Shown piece after piece: positions 50,844 through 60,389 of a DNA stretch of 64,000 nt. The notes under the pieces are model-generated. The model was given only the letters and a program-made list of their open reading frames with translations, was not told the origin of the DNA and did no database searches. The number at the start of each line of letters is the position of its first letter. Position 1 is the stretch's first letter. Where the stretch lies: contig NZ_VZZJ01000009.1 in NCBI RefSeq assembly GCF_008806345.1, positions 62,001 to 126,000 on the forward strand, read 5' to 3'. The stretch is from Methylobacterium planeticum. GTDB taxonomy: Bacteria; Pseudomonadota; Alphaproteobacteria; Rhizobiales; Beijerinckiaceae. The translations under genes and the position numbers were made by a program.

Positions 50844-51608
50844 CTAACCTCCATGGCCGCTGCTCAGCCACGGAATGATGCGCCGCGCACCCCAGCGCGT
50901 GTTTCTGAGGTGGAGGTAGTTCGGGTTGTAGTTGCAGTAGGCCTTCAGCCGCTCGACGTCGAGGATCGTCAGGGTCCGCTGCCTCAGCGTGATGAGCCCG
51001 AGGGCTCGCAGCTCCCGGATCGTGCGGTTCACATGCACGTTCGACAGGCCCATCGTGTCGGCGATGTCGGGCTGCGTGAAGGGGAAGTCGAAGCTGTTGC
51101 CGCTGACCCGGCCCACCGCCTCCAGGCGCAGCAGCAGCTCGCAGAACAGGTGGGCGATGCGGTGGTCGGCGGGGCGACCGCCGATGTTGACGAGCCACTC
51201 GCGCAGCACCGCCTCGTCCACGAGCGCGCACCACCACAGCGCCCGGGTGACGTGCGGGTAGCGGGCCGTGATGTCGTCGATGGCGTGCCGCGGGATGTCG
51301 ACGACCTGGCAGGCCGAGATCGTGCCGATGTTGTGGTCCATCTGGTCGAGGATGAACACGTTGAGGTCGCAGAAGTCGCCCGGCACCAGGTAGGCCATGA
51401 TCTGGCGCTGGCCGTCCGGCAGCATCTTGTAGCGGCAGGCGTAGCCGTCGAGAACAAGGTGGACGTATTCAGGCGCGTCGCCTTCCCGGATCAGGTCGGT
51501 CCGCGCCGGCACCTTCCGCACCTTCGGCATCAAGGATTGGAGCGCCTCGCGGTCTTGGTCGGAGAGGCTTTCGAAGCCCTCCAGCTTGCGGATCAGTACG
51601 TCCTGCAT
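50844..51608 (-). CDS. CRP/FNR-family transcriptional regulator (1)
   Basis: A 254-residue regulator. The cNMP-binding fold (about 20-140) includes LIREGDAPEYVHLVLDGYAC and IMAYLVPGDFCDL. The long C-helix region includes RIAHLFCELLLRLEAVG. The HTH_Crp has TQPDIADTMGLSNVHVNRTI as recognition block, with LITLRQRTLTILD as wing. No N-terminal FNR-type cysteine cluster is present, so oxygen sensing by Fe-S is unlikely. It is the close relative of the regulator at 52742-53488 and less close to that at 51791. It is divergent from the latter, with a 182-nt shared promoter region. Confidence 0.92.
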   Translation of the reverse strand: MQDVLIRKLEGFESLSDQDREALQSLMPKVRKVPARTDLIREGDAPEYVHLVLDGYACRYKMLPDGQRQIMAYLVPGDFCDLNVFILDQMDHNIGTISACQVVDIPRHAIDDITARYPHVTRALWWCALVDEAVLREWLVNIGGRPADHRIAHLFCELLLRLEAVGRVSGNSFDFPFTQPDIADTMGLSNVHVNRTIRELRALGLITLRQRTLTILDVERLKAYCNYNPNYLHLRNTRWGARRIIPWLSSGHGG

Positions 51609-51790
51609 CTGGCCACGTCGGTCGATGGAGATACGACAACCTAGGTCGCGAAAACGACCTCCGCGACATCCTATGATCGGTTATTTGCCGCCGCCGACGA
51701 TTAGGGTCATAGTGGGAGCCGTCGCTTGCAGGTGCATCCGGGCGCAGGCGGTCAAGGGCTCGTAGCTCCCGCCCCAGTGAGGTCGGGACC

Positions 51791-52543
51791 GTGCCAGCGT
51801 CGATCCAGAGAGCCTGCCACAACCGCTTGCTGCGGGCGATGTCCGAGTCGGATTTTGCGCTGCTGCAGCCGCACCTCTCGACCGTGCCGCTGCGGCTGGG
51901 CGAGGTGCTGATCAAGCCCGACACCCCGATCCCGCGCGTCCACTTCATCGAGGACGGCATCCTCTCCAACATCGCCACGGCCGCCGACGGCAAGCAGGTC
52001 GAGCTGGCTCTCATCGGCCGTGAGGGCATGGTCGGACTGCCGGTTCTGTTCGCCACGGACCAGACCCCGCACGAGGGCCGGATCCAGATGGCCGGCTACG
52101 GCTGGTCCGTGTCCTCCGAGTCCCTGCGCGAGATCCTCGGCAGCACTTCGGATCTGCAGGCGCTGCTGCTGCGCTACGCCCAGTCCGTGAACGTCCAGAT
52201 CGCCGGCACGGCGCTGGCCAACACGCGCTACAAGGTCGAGCAGCGCCTCGCGCGCTGGCTGCTGATGTGCCACGACCGCACCGAGGGCGACGAGCTGCCG
52301 ACGACGCATCGGTTCCTGTCGCTGATGCTGGGGATCAACCGTCCGGGCCTGACCGCGACGATGGCGGGATTCGAGCGGTCCGGGATGATCGGGAGCGAGC
52401 GGGGCACCATCACGATCCTGAAGCGCGAGATGCTGCTCGATCTGGCAGGCGCCTCCTACGGCGCACCGGAGGCGGAGTATGCGCGGCTGATCGAAGGCCG
52501 GCCGGGGTCGGAGGTCTCGACGAAAGCAAGACACGTCATATGA
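51791..52543 (+). CDS. CRP/FNR-family transcriptional regulator (2)
   Basis: A 250-residue regulator with the cNMP fold (LRLGEVLIKPDTPIPRVHFI, then VELALIGREGMVGLPVLF) and an HTH near LSLMLGINRPGLTATMAGFE. The HTH sequence groups it with the NtcA/ArcR-like branch common in Methylobacterium rather than with its two neighbours. GTG start at 51791 behind GAGGTCGGG. No metal-ligand cysteines; the effector is unknown. Confidence 0.9.
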   Translation: MPASIQRACHNRLLRAMSESDFALLQPHLSTVPLRLGEVLIKPDTPIPRVHFIEDGILSNIATAADGKQVELALIGREGMVGLPVLFATDQTPHEGRIQMAGYGWSVSSESLREILGSTSDLQALLLRYAQSVNVQIAGTALANTRYKVEQRLARWLLMCHDRTEGDELPTTHRFLSLMLGINRPGLTATMAGFERSGMIGSERGTITILKREMLLDLAGASYGAPEAEYARLIEGRPGSEVSTKARHVI

Positions 52544-52741
52544 TGCTTTTTGACAGCATAAATCATCATAAGATGTTTTTTAGACAAAAATAACCATACG
52601 GACCCACCGCACAAATATAACGTATGTGGTTGATCGCTTTCATCAAGATTGTTCTTTTCGATCACCATCAGCGTGTCCGACACAGGTGCTGATGGCTGGG
52701 AGAGCCGTGCGCTTCCGCCTGCCATGCAAGGCGAAGTTGTC

Positions 52742-53488
52742 ATGCCGTTGGATCCGGATCACCACGCCCTCAGCCTGCTCGTTCGCAAGCTGGGGAGCAT
52801 TGCCGCCCTCACGGACGGGGAGCGTCAGGCCATCCTGAGCGTGCCGTCCAAAACCCGCCTCCTCAACGCAGGGCAGGACATCGTGCGCGACGGCGACAAG
52901 CCCTCGCAATGCTGCCTCATCCTCGATGGCTGGGCCTGCCGCTACAAGATCATCGGCGAGGGGAAGCGCCAGATCTTCTCCTTCCACATTCCCGGCGACA
53001 TCCCCGACCTGCAGAGCCTGCATCTGCACACCATGGATCACAGCCTCGGGACGATCACCCAAGCCACGGTGGCCTTCATCCCGCACGAGAGCATGCGGGA
53101 GTTGTCGACGCGCTTTCCCAGGATCGGAGAGGTGCTCTGGCGGGACACGCTGGTCGATGCGGCGATCTTCCGCGAGTGGATGATCGGCATGGGCCGCAAG
53201 TCAGCCTTCGGGCGGATCGCGCACCTGTTCTGCGAGATGTACCTCAAGCTCGAAGCGGTCGGCCTTGCCGGCGAACACCGCTGCCCCTTGCCGATCACGC
53301 AGATGGACATCGGCGACGCGCTGGGGCTGTCGAACGTGCACGTGAACCGGGTGCTGCAGGAGATGCGCGGCAGGAGCCTGATCACGCTGCGCGGCAGCGC
53401 CCTGGTGATCCAGGCCTGGGATGTCCTGATCGGCGTCTCCGAATTCGATCCGACGTACCTGCATCTGGAGAAGCGGGCGGCTGGTTGA
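52742..53488 (+). CDS. CRP/FNR-family transcriptional regulator (3)
   Basis: A 248-residue regulator paralogous to the one at 50844. The shared blocks are DGWACRYK/DGYACRYK, FHIPGDIPDL/YLVPGDFCDL and GLSNVHVNRVLQEM/GLSNVHVNRTIREL. The cNMP fold and HTH are complete. I start at the ATG at 52742 (AAGGCG upstream); an upstream ATG at 52724 would add six residues. The preceding about 200 nt (52544-52741) has an AT-rich patch with promoter potential. Confidence 0.9.
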   Translation: MPLDPDHHALSLLVRKLGSIAALTDGERQAILSVPSKTRLLNAGQDIVRDGDKPSQCCLILDGWACRYKIIGEGKRQIFSFHIPGDIPDLQSLHLHTMDHSLGTITQATVAFIPHESMRELSTRFPRIGEVLWRDTLVDAAIFREWMIGMGRKSAFGRIAHLFCEMYLKLEAVGLAGEHRCPLPITQMDIGDALGLSNVHVNRVLQEMRGRSLITLRGSALVIQAWDVLIGVSEFDPTYLHLEKRAAG

Positions 53489-53532
53489 GCCTGCGCCGAC
53501 ACCCTGTGCACGATTGAGCGGCTCCTTCTCAC

Positions 53533-54351
53533 TCAGATATGAAAGTCGGCGTGCCCGGTGAGGTGATGACCAATCACGTTGACCGAGAAGTCGACATGAC
53601 CTGCATCGACGTGGTCACCACAGCCTCCATGGTGGAAGCCCTGATTACCCGCATGGAAGTTCGTCGCGGTGTTCGGTGGATCGGCCGCCTCGGTGGTCTG
53701 GGTGAGAGCAGAGGTGGTGCTACCGGCTTGAGGCGCGTTGAACGCAAAGCTGCCACCGTGACCATGACCCCACGAGTGATGCCAATGATCACTGATAGGG
53801 CTGGCACTGCCACTGGCGTGGATGCCGGAAGCGTCTGAGGACTGGGTGCCGGCGTGCGAGCTGTCCGCCGCAGGAGGGGCTGCCGCAGTGACGGGCGGCG
53901 ATACCGCGTTGTTGACGGTCGATGCGGTCGGAACAGATGCAGCACTGCCGAAGCTGTCGAAGGGGGTCAAATCGACTGGATGCCCAGCCTCCGCATCGAT
54001 GATTATCTGTGCCGAGTCTCGCGTATTTCCGTTCTCGACAGCTAGGAGCTTCGCGACGTCGACGCTTGGGCTGCCGCCAGCCCAGAGGTCGACATGCAGC
54101 GGGTCGGTTGAACTCGCAACGGCATCCGCACAGTAATCTTCCATAATAAAGTATTTCTGCAGGTAAGGCACGTAGATCTTCGTGCCAGGAGCAAGATCCC
54201 GTGCGTCACTTGCGAACGTGATCGGATCCTCGAAGGTGCCGATCCCGCCAGCCTTCTGGTGAAGATTCGGATAGGCGATCCCTGCCCCTGGCGGGTCGTT
54301 GTCGGGCCACCCGTACATTGTCACCCGTGCATCAACAGCCTGCTCTGCCAT
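53533..54351 (-). CDS. Double-psi-barrel-like (3D/RlpA-type) protein with His-rich tail
   Basis: A 272-residue protein. Residues 8-95 look like a 3D/RlpA-type double-psi beta-barrel: VTMYGWPDNDPPGAGIAYPN, AGGIGTFEDPITFASDARD, GTKIYVPYLQKYFIMEDYC and LHVDLWAGG with the Asp of the 3D motif. Such domains act on peptidoglycan or bind polysaccharide. A Ser/Thr/Ala-rich linker follows, and the C-terminus is rich in His (WHHSWGHGHGG, then GNQGFHHGGCGDHVDAGH). No signal peptide is visible from the ATG at 54351, so its export route or location is unclear. It borders the AT-rich segment. Confidence 0.75.
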   Translation of the reverse strand: MAEQAVDARVTMYGWPDNDPPGAGIAYPNLHQKAGGIGTFEDPITFASDARDLAPGTKIYVPYLQKYFIMEDYCADAVASSTDPLHVDLWAGGSPSVDVAKLLAVENGNTRDSAQIIIDAEAGHPVDLTPFDSFGSAASVPTASTVNNAVSPPVTAAAPPAADSSHAGTQSSDASGIHASGSASPISDHWHHSWGHGHGGSFAFNAPQAGSTTSALTQTTEAADPPNTATNFHAGNQGFHHGGCGDHVDAGHVDFSVNVIGHHLTGHADFHI

Positions 54352-55639
54352 TCAGCAATCCTTTGTTCACAACAAATAATGACATCTGAAAACATAAAAT
54401 TCGTCGAAACATGGCTGAAATGTGTCAAGCGGCGTCGATTTCGAAGAAAATAGACAATCCCGGAAGTTATGTATCAAACAATACGTCAAGAAACATGAAT
54501 TGTATTAGGTCGTACTTTAAAATGCAAAATTTCTTGTTGCAATAAATCGCGTATAAGCCAGACATCTCGGCTGATCTTGGACGTTTGATTGGCAATGAGT
54601 CGAACTTCTTGTGGTGGTGATGAGCGTGAACAAGCTCTCGTCGACACCATTTTGATGCAGATCTTTCGAATTGTGGCGCGCCGGCTTTGGCTAAGCGCGG
54701 ATGCATGCGCGTTAGATTGACGGATCCCGACACTGATCGAAGAGCAATGCTGGGCATGCTTGGCAACGAATGTGATGTAGCGCATTGAAATCTTGGGTGT
54801 GTTCAAGGCGCGGTACTACGCAATGTGACTGCACCGCGTCCCAAATAAATTTGATGCGATAACAGCTCAGTGATGATCGAGAAATTGCTGCCTTGAAAAT
54901 TTCTCGAAATTGACCAACAAATCCGTTACACCGAACCGGGATCGTCGCGGGAATAGACTTTCTCCAAGAACGCCAGAGCAATCTCAAAAAAATCCTAAAA
55001 GTACAAGATCTTTCTATTTCTTAAGAGAAATTTGGAGCGCGATCGAGCCATAAAAGAATCATAACAGCATCCACATGCGCACGTCCTTGGATTACCGCCT
55101 ACATCTGCAATTCTCTTGGATCCATTTTATCAAGATCCTTTGCTCCGTACGCACCGATGCACGCGATTCAGTTCAGTAGAAATAATTTGTATTATTGATC
55201 TGTTTGCTTTAGTAATTTACAATACGGGCACCGAACCAAACATCTATTTCATGGACCGAGTATTGCTCAAGCGCATAACGATGCCTGAGATACTGAACGA
55301 AAATCAACTTCATACTGTTATGATAATTTATTTTTGGACCAAATTTCATAAATCGAAATCGTTCACTCTTGTTTGACGGCGCTTTCGGCGCGAATTCGAT
55401 GGAATAGGCCTCGTTTTGAAACAAACCGTACCGAACGAATCTTGCGACGATCTTCTATGGCTATTTCGAAATCTCACAGCTTAGCACCTCTGCGCACGCA
55501 GTTAGGCCTAAAGAACCAATCCGCGCCCCTTGAGATATCTTGGCCATTAGCATCTGGTTGCGCGCTCGTTGGCTTCGTTGTCCAAAAGATTTTGTAACAT
55601 TTCACATCATCGGCAGAAAAACATACAAAGAGAACCTGC
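54352..55639. other. AT-rich, gene-poor segment upstream of the exopolysaccharide operon
   Basis: About 1.29 kb with far lower GC than anything else in the window and no convincing gene. The open frames (54467-54987 minus, 55116-55376 plus, 55373-55597 plus) lack ribosome-binding sites and similarity. A frame on the minus strand near 54985 reading ALAFLEKVYSRDDPGSV before a stop may be a relic gene. It probably holds the operon promoter near its right end and is likely foreign or decayed DNA. Confidence 0.6.
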
Positions 55640-58600
55640 ATGTCGCCGGAAACACGTCCAGTTTTCTACAGTGAAAGCGGTCGGCGCGTCTGGCTAACTA
55701 ACAGCGCGTTGATAGTAATATCATGTCTCGCAGCGTTGGGATTGATCACGCTTATCTACGGAATGCTCGTTGCGCCAAATCTGCCTGTATTGCAAACGCC
55801 GAAGCAGATGGCGACTCCGGAGACTGCCATCATCGCTCGTCGGGTTGTCACGACGGATCCGATTAACCCAGCCTTAAATCGCCAGGTTCCTGCCACCGCG
55901 GTGCAGACCCTTCGGCTGGCCTACATGGCTTCCAACGCCAACACGTTTGCAGCGCTCAAACAGAGCACCGCCGAGCTCGACGGCATCGTTCCGGACTGGC
56001 TGGAGTTGCAGCAGAAGGGCGGGCAGATCCGCATCCAGGTCGATGTCAAAAGTTCGGAGGTCGGACAATGGATCAAGGCGAACGCGCCGCATTTGCAGGT
56101 CTATCCCCTCATCAACAGCGGCCTGACGCGGCACGAAACGAACCTGGCCTTCGCGCTCAGCACCGCGCGCGACAGGGTCATCTCTGAGATCACAGCCTAT
56201 CTGGACCAAACCGGGTTCGCGGGGATCACCTTGCAAGTCCCTGACGCGACGCCCTTCAACGATCGCATCGTCCTCCACTTCGTCCGCGAACTAAGGGACC
56301 GGCTCGCGGAGAAGCATCGCAAGCTGATCGTCATGACGAGCCTCACCGACGGTCCGGCGCGCATCGGTGAGTTCAGCAAGGCGGCCGACTACGTTCTCGT
56401 GACGACCCACAACAACGTTCAGCGCGAACGGGCCGCCCCGATCGTCCCACAGGGGTGGATCGAGTCGCAACTCGCCGGCCTCTTTGCTCGGGTCAATCCA
56501 GACCGGACCATTCTTAGCGTCGGCTCGTTCGGGATCGACTGGGATTCGTTCGGCCGGATGAAGCAGGTTTCTGTACCGGCCGCCTGGACTACCATGCAAA
56601 ACGGGGGCGCCTCGCTCACCTTTGACCAAGGCTCGCTCAACGGAACCTTTCGCTATCACGACGCAAAGGGATTCCCACACGAAGTCTGGCTGCTCGACGC
56701 GGTCTCCGGCTTCAACCAGCTCCGGGCTGCCCTGGCCTACAAGCCCGCGGGCATTGCACTCTGGTCGCTCGGCTACGAAGATGCGGGCATTTGGTCGATG
56801 TTGGGTCGCACGAAGCTCCCGGACGCGGAGGCGCTTCGAAGCCTTGACGTGCTGCAACCTGGTCGAGACTTTTTCTCGAGCCTCAAGGCCACACTAGTCT
56901 CGGCGGTTCCTGGTGGTCCGGGGCGACGCACGCTGGTCTACAACGAGCGCCTCGGGCTCATCGTCGGCCAGTCGGTCGAGCAAGCTCCGAGCCAAGCGCA
57001 GGTGGCTACGTCCTATCCAATCTCGCAGAAACTTGTCGCACTGACTTTTGATGACGGACCCGACCCGAATTACACCGGCAAGATCCTGGATATCCTTCGC
57101 GAGAAAGGTGCGAGGGCGACCTTCTACGTCATTGGCCGCAATGCCGTGCAGTCGCCAGGATTCCTGAAACGGATCTACGACGAGGGGCACGACATCGGGA
57201 ACCACACCTTCTCACACGCGCGCCTCATGGAGAGCGGCCGGGAGCGGATCACCGTTGAGCTCAACATGGCCCAGCGCGTGATCGAGGCGCAGACGGGGGT
57301 GCGGACAACTCTGTTCAGGCCACCGGAGGCTTACACGAGCTTGTCCTTCCTCGATACGTCACCGCTACTTGCCGAGGTTTCGACTGAGCTAGGCTACCAG
57401 ATCGGCGCCCTCGACGCGGATTCCTACGACTGGGCGGCGCCCGCGTTCACCGGCGTAAAAAAGGAGCATGTGATCAACCTCGTGGTGAGTACGGTCGAGA
57501 GCGGCCGGGGCCAGATCGTTCTCATGCACGATGCCGGCGGCAACCGGCAACTGACGATCGACGCCCTACCGGACATCATCGACCAGCTTCATGCCAAAGG
57601 CTTCCGGTTCGTAACGACGCATGAACTCGTGGGTAAGCCGCGCGACGCGGTGATGCCGCCGACGCGGGTAGCGAGTTTCACGGAATTCCTTAGCACTGAA
57701 GCCTGGCGCCTCGGCTCGCAGTCGGCGTCGTGGACAGCCGAAGCCCTGCCGACCATCGCGATCGCGACCTCCGTGCTCGCGATCGTCCGCCTGACGCTGA
57801 TCATCATCGGCGCGACTGCGCATCGCCTGAGAGGTGGCCACCCAGTCCCGGCGGTGGGCTGGCAGCCACGCGGGATCGCCGTGCTGGTCCCGGCCTATAA
57901 CGAGGAGATCGTCATCATGAAGACGATCCAGACGCTCCTCACCTCCACGATCGCGGAGCGGATCGAGATCCTCGTCATCGACGACGGATCGACCGACGCG
58001 ACGGCGTCGCTGGTCCGCGAAGCCTACGCTGGAAATTCGGCGGTGCAGGTCCACAGCAAGGTGAACGGCGGCAAGGCCGCGGCCCTCAACTACGGATTGC
58101 AGAAGACCTCGGCCGAGATCGTTATTGCCATCGACGGCGACACAGTCCTGCTACATGACGCGATCGAGCTTCTGGCGCGCCATTTCGCGGATCCACAAGT
58201 CGGCGCAGTCGCAGGGACCGTCTTGGTCGGCAACCGCAAGACGCTGGTCACGCGTTTCCAAGCGCTCGAGTACACGCTGAGCCAGAACCTCGACCGCCGA
58301 GCTTTCGAGCTCATCAATGCCATCGGTGTCGTGCCCGGAGCGATCGGTGCGTGGCGGCGCGAGGCTCTACTGGAGGTCGGAGGCTACTCTTCCGATACGC
58401 TCGCGGAAGATGCCGACCTCACGGTCGCTCTCGAATTCGCGGGGTGGAAGGTCGTGTGCGAGCCCCGCGCCCGGGCCCTGACCGAGGCACCCGAACGGCT
58501 GGCCGCCTTCCTCAAGCAGCGCTTCCGCTGGATGTTCGGAACCCTGCAGGTCGCCTACAAGCACGCCCCGGCGAGCCTGCGGAAGGCGCGCGGGATCTCC

Positions 58601-59008
58601 TTCGTCCTCGTCCCGAACGTGCTCCTGTTCCAGTTCCTGTTTACGCTGCTCGCGCCGCTGATGGACCTGATGCTCGCCTTCACGGTGATTTCCAGCGCCG
58701 TCGACGTCCTGACCACGGGCTCTACGGAGCAGGGTAACGAGACGGTCGAACTGCTCGCGGCTTACTGGCTGGTTTTCCAGATTTTCGATCTCCTTGCCGG
58801 CTTCGCCGCGCTCCTCCTGCACGGCCCGACGACGGAGTGGCGCCTGCTGCCGCTCCTCGTTCTCCAGCGGTTCTGCTACCGCCAGCTTCTGTACGTCACC
58901 GCCATCCGAACCCTGTTGACCGCCCTGAGAGGCACCTTTGTCGGCTGGGGCAAGCTCGTCCGAACCGGAAGCGTCGATCTACCGATCGCACCGGCTCGAA
59001 GCCTTTGA
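55640..59008 (+). CDS. GH18-like / polysaccharide deacetylase / glycosyltransferase 2 fusion (PNAG-type synthase)
   Basis: A 1122-residue inner-membrane protein combining three activities. TM1 is about 20-42. A periplasmic GH18-like hydrolase domain spans about 85-440 (GFAGITLQVPDATPFNDRIV). A NodB deacetylase follows at about 465-670, with metal/catalytic residues in LTFDDGPDPNYTG and HTFSHARLM and the closing LMHDAGG. TM2 is near 715. The GT2 domain is at about 745-975: VPAYNEE, LVIDDGSTDAT, IDGD, EDADLTVALEF and the QRFRW processivity motif. Several C-terminal TM helices complete it. The GT2 would polymerise a beta-linked amino sugar, the NodB domain would N-deacetylate it and the GH18-like domain would trim it, as PgaC and PgaB do. 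First gene of a three-gene operon. Confidence 0.9.
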   Translation: MSPETRPVFYSESGRRVWLTNSALIVISCLAALGLITLIYGMLVAPNLPVLQTPKQMATPETAIIARRVVTTDPINPALNRQVPATAVQTLRLAYMASNANTFAALKQSTAELDGIVPDWLELQQKGGQIRIQVDVKSSEVGQWIKANAPHLQVYPLINSGLTRHETNLAFALSTARDRVISEITAYLDQTGFAGITLQVPDATPFNDRIVLHFVRELRDRLAEKHRKLIVMTSLTDGPARIGEFSKAADYVLVTTHNNVQRERAAPIVPQGWIESQLAGLFARVNPDRTILSVGSFGIDWDSFGRMKQVSVPAAWTTMQNGGASLTFDQGSLNGTFRYHDAKGFPHEVWLLDAVSGFNQLRAALAYKPAGIALWSLGYEDAGIWSMLGRTKLPDAEALRSLDVLQPGRDFFSSLKATLVSAVPGGPGRRTLVYNERLGLIVGQSVEQAPSQAQVATSYPISQKLVALTFDDGPDPNYTGKILDILREKGARATFYVIGRNAVQSPGFLKRIYDEGHDIGNHTFSHARLMESGRERITVELNMAQRVIEAQTGVRTTLFRPPEAYTSLSFLDTSPLLAEVSTELGYQIGALDADSYDWAAPAFTGVKKEHVINLVVSTVESGRGQIVLMHDAGGNRQLTIDALPDIIDQLHAKGFRFVTTHELVGKPRDAVMPPTRVASFTEFLSTEAWRLGSQSASWTAEALPTIAIATSVLAIVRLTLIIIGATAHRLRGGHPVPAVGWQPRGIAVLVPAYNEEIVIMKTIQTLLTSTIAERIEILVIDDGSTDATASLVREAYAGNSAVQVHSKVNGGKAAALNYGLQKTSAEIVIAIDGDTVLLHDAIELLARHFADPQVGAVAGTVLVGNRKTLVTRFQALEYTLSQNLDRRAFELINAIGVVPGAIGAWRREALLEVGGYSSDTLAEDADLTVALEFAGWKVVCEPRARALTEAPERLAAFLKQRFRWMFGTLQVAYKHAPASLRKARGISFVLVPNVLLFQFLFTLLAPLMDLMLAFTVISSAVDVLTTGSTEQGNETVELLAAYWLVFQIFDLLAGFAALLLHGPTTEWRLLPLLVLQRFCYRQLLYVTAIRTLLTALRGTFVGWGKLVRTGSVDLPIAPARSL

Positions 59009-59033
59009 CACCGTTGCAAGAGGGAGCGGAGCG

Positions 59034-60389
59034 ATGATGGAAATGAACCGGCCGACCGGACTTCCCGCTAAGCGGGCTCTACGGACGGCTCTGTGCACGA
59101 TCGCTATGAGCCTCACTTCGGCGGCCTGGGCTCAGGACCTCGCCGAGGCCCAGAAACCGACCTTGGCGCCGAAGGTCGAGCGGCTGACGAGCGTGGAGAT
59201 CAACCGCCCCGCTTCCTACGCCATCGGCGACAAGCTTAAGATCACCGTCTTCGAGCAGTTGCTGCCTGATCTGCGAGGCGGCGAGGGGCGTCGCGACATC
59301 GTCGCCTCGGCGGTCGAGCGGCCCGAACTGTCGGGCGAGTACATTGTCCAAGAGGACGGTAACATCTATGTGCCTTTCGCGGGCTCGATCGCCGTCGCCG
59401 GAACGACGTTCCAAGATCTCGATCACGCGCTTTCGAGCGCGCTGAGCAGCAAGCTCAACGGGTCCGTGCGGGTCGGCATCCAGTTGGCGGAGCGGGAGCC
59501 CGTCTACGTTCTGGGACCCGTTGCGAGGCCCGGCCCCTACAAATTCATTCCGGGCATGAGCGTGCTACACGCTCTGGCGCTCGCCGGGGCGGTCGAGACC
59601 GCGCCGCAGGATCAATGGCGTCTCCTCGACACGGCGCGGGAAAGGGAGCGCCTGCTCAAGTCGAGCGAGCGGCTGACCCGCTCCCTCGCCCGGGTCGCGG
59701 TCCTCGTTGCGGAGCGCGATGGCACCAAGCCCGCGACAAAGCGCTTGTTCGAGCTGGTCGGCACCGCCTCCGGCAAGGCGCGCCTTGCCGAGGCCGACAC
59801 GTTCCGACAAGTGGAGCGGTCGAAGCGCAAGAAACAGGAGGCCGCGATTGAGGCTGCCATTCAATCCTATGACGCCGAACTGACGATCCAGCGCAGCAAA
59901 CTGACCCAGGTCGAGTCGAATATCGGCAACAGAAGCCTGAGGATGGACCATCTCGGCAAGCTTCGTGAGCGCGGGGCAACGACCGATGCTACGTTCTATA
60001 CAAGCGTCACCGAACTTGGCGATGCCAAAGAGCGGTTGCAGGATGCGAAGGCCGGGATCGCGCAGACGGAGCACCGCATCTCCGACCTCCTGCACGACCA
60101 GCTCCGCATCGCGGTCGAGGGGGAGGTCGAACGCGAGCGAGAAATTCGCGAGTTGCAGAGCGTGGTTGACGAGGAAGAGCTGACACGAGCGGCCGTAACC
60201 ACCGCACTCGCTCAGCTTCCAGGCATCCTGGAGAGCCAGGCCGCCAATCGTAAGGAGATGACTCTCACGATCCTTCACCGGACGCAGCTGGGCTTGAAGC
60301 GGCGGCCGGCACAGGAGGATTCGTCCCTCGAGCCCGGCGACGTCCTGCAGATCACGCCTGCCCAGGCTGCACGGATCGCCTCCCAATGA
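59034..60389 (+). CDS. Wza-type polysaccharide export protein with long coiled coil
   Basis: A 451-residue exported protein. A signal peptide (RALRTALCTIAMSLTSAAWA) is followed by a Poly_export domain (ASYAIGDKLKITVFEQLLPD, then GEYIVQEDGNIYVPFAGSIA) and an SLBB-type block (VYVLGPVARPGPYKFIPGMS). A coiled coil of about 170 residues (about 225-400) then runs to LEPGDVLQITPAQAAR. The coiled coil may span the periplasm like the membrane-fusion part of other exporters. No lipobox Cys. GGAG lies 6 nt upstream of ATGATG at 59034, 25 nt after the synthase stop. Its stop overlaps the GH18 start by 4 nt. Confidence 0.88.
   Translation: MMEMNRPTGLPAKRALRTALCTIAMSLTSAAWAQDLAEAQKPTLAPKVERLTSVEINRPASYAIGDKLKITVFEQLLPDLRGGEGRRDIVASAVERPELSGEYIVQEDGNIYVPFAGSIAVAGTTFQDLDHALSSALSSKLNGSVRVGIQLAEREPVYVLGPVARPGPYKFIPGMSVLHALALAGAVETAPQDQWRLLDTARERERLLKSSERLTRSLARVAVLVAERDGTKPATKRLFELVGTASGKARLAEADTFRQVERSKRKKQEAAIEAAIQSYDAELTIQRSKLTQVESNIGNRSLRMDHLGKLRERGATTDATFYTSVTELGDAKERLQDAKAGIAQTEHRISDLLHDQLRIAVEGEVEREREIRELQSVVDEEELTRAAVTTALAQLPGILESQAANRKEMTLTILHRTQLGLKRRPAQEDSSLEPGDVLQITPAQAARIASQ

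Noticed and set aside
55116..55597. Two small + strand frames in the AT-rich segment
   Set aside because: No ribosome-binding sites and no recognisable motifs; AT-rich DNA also gives chance frames of this length when short.
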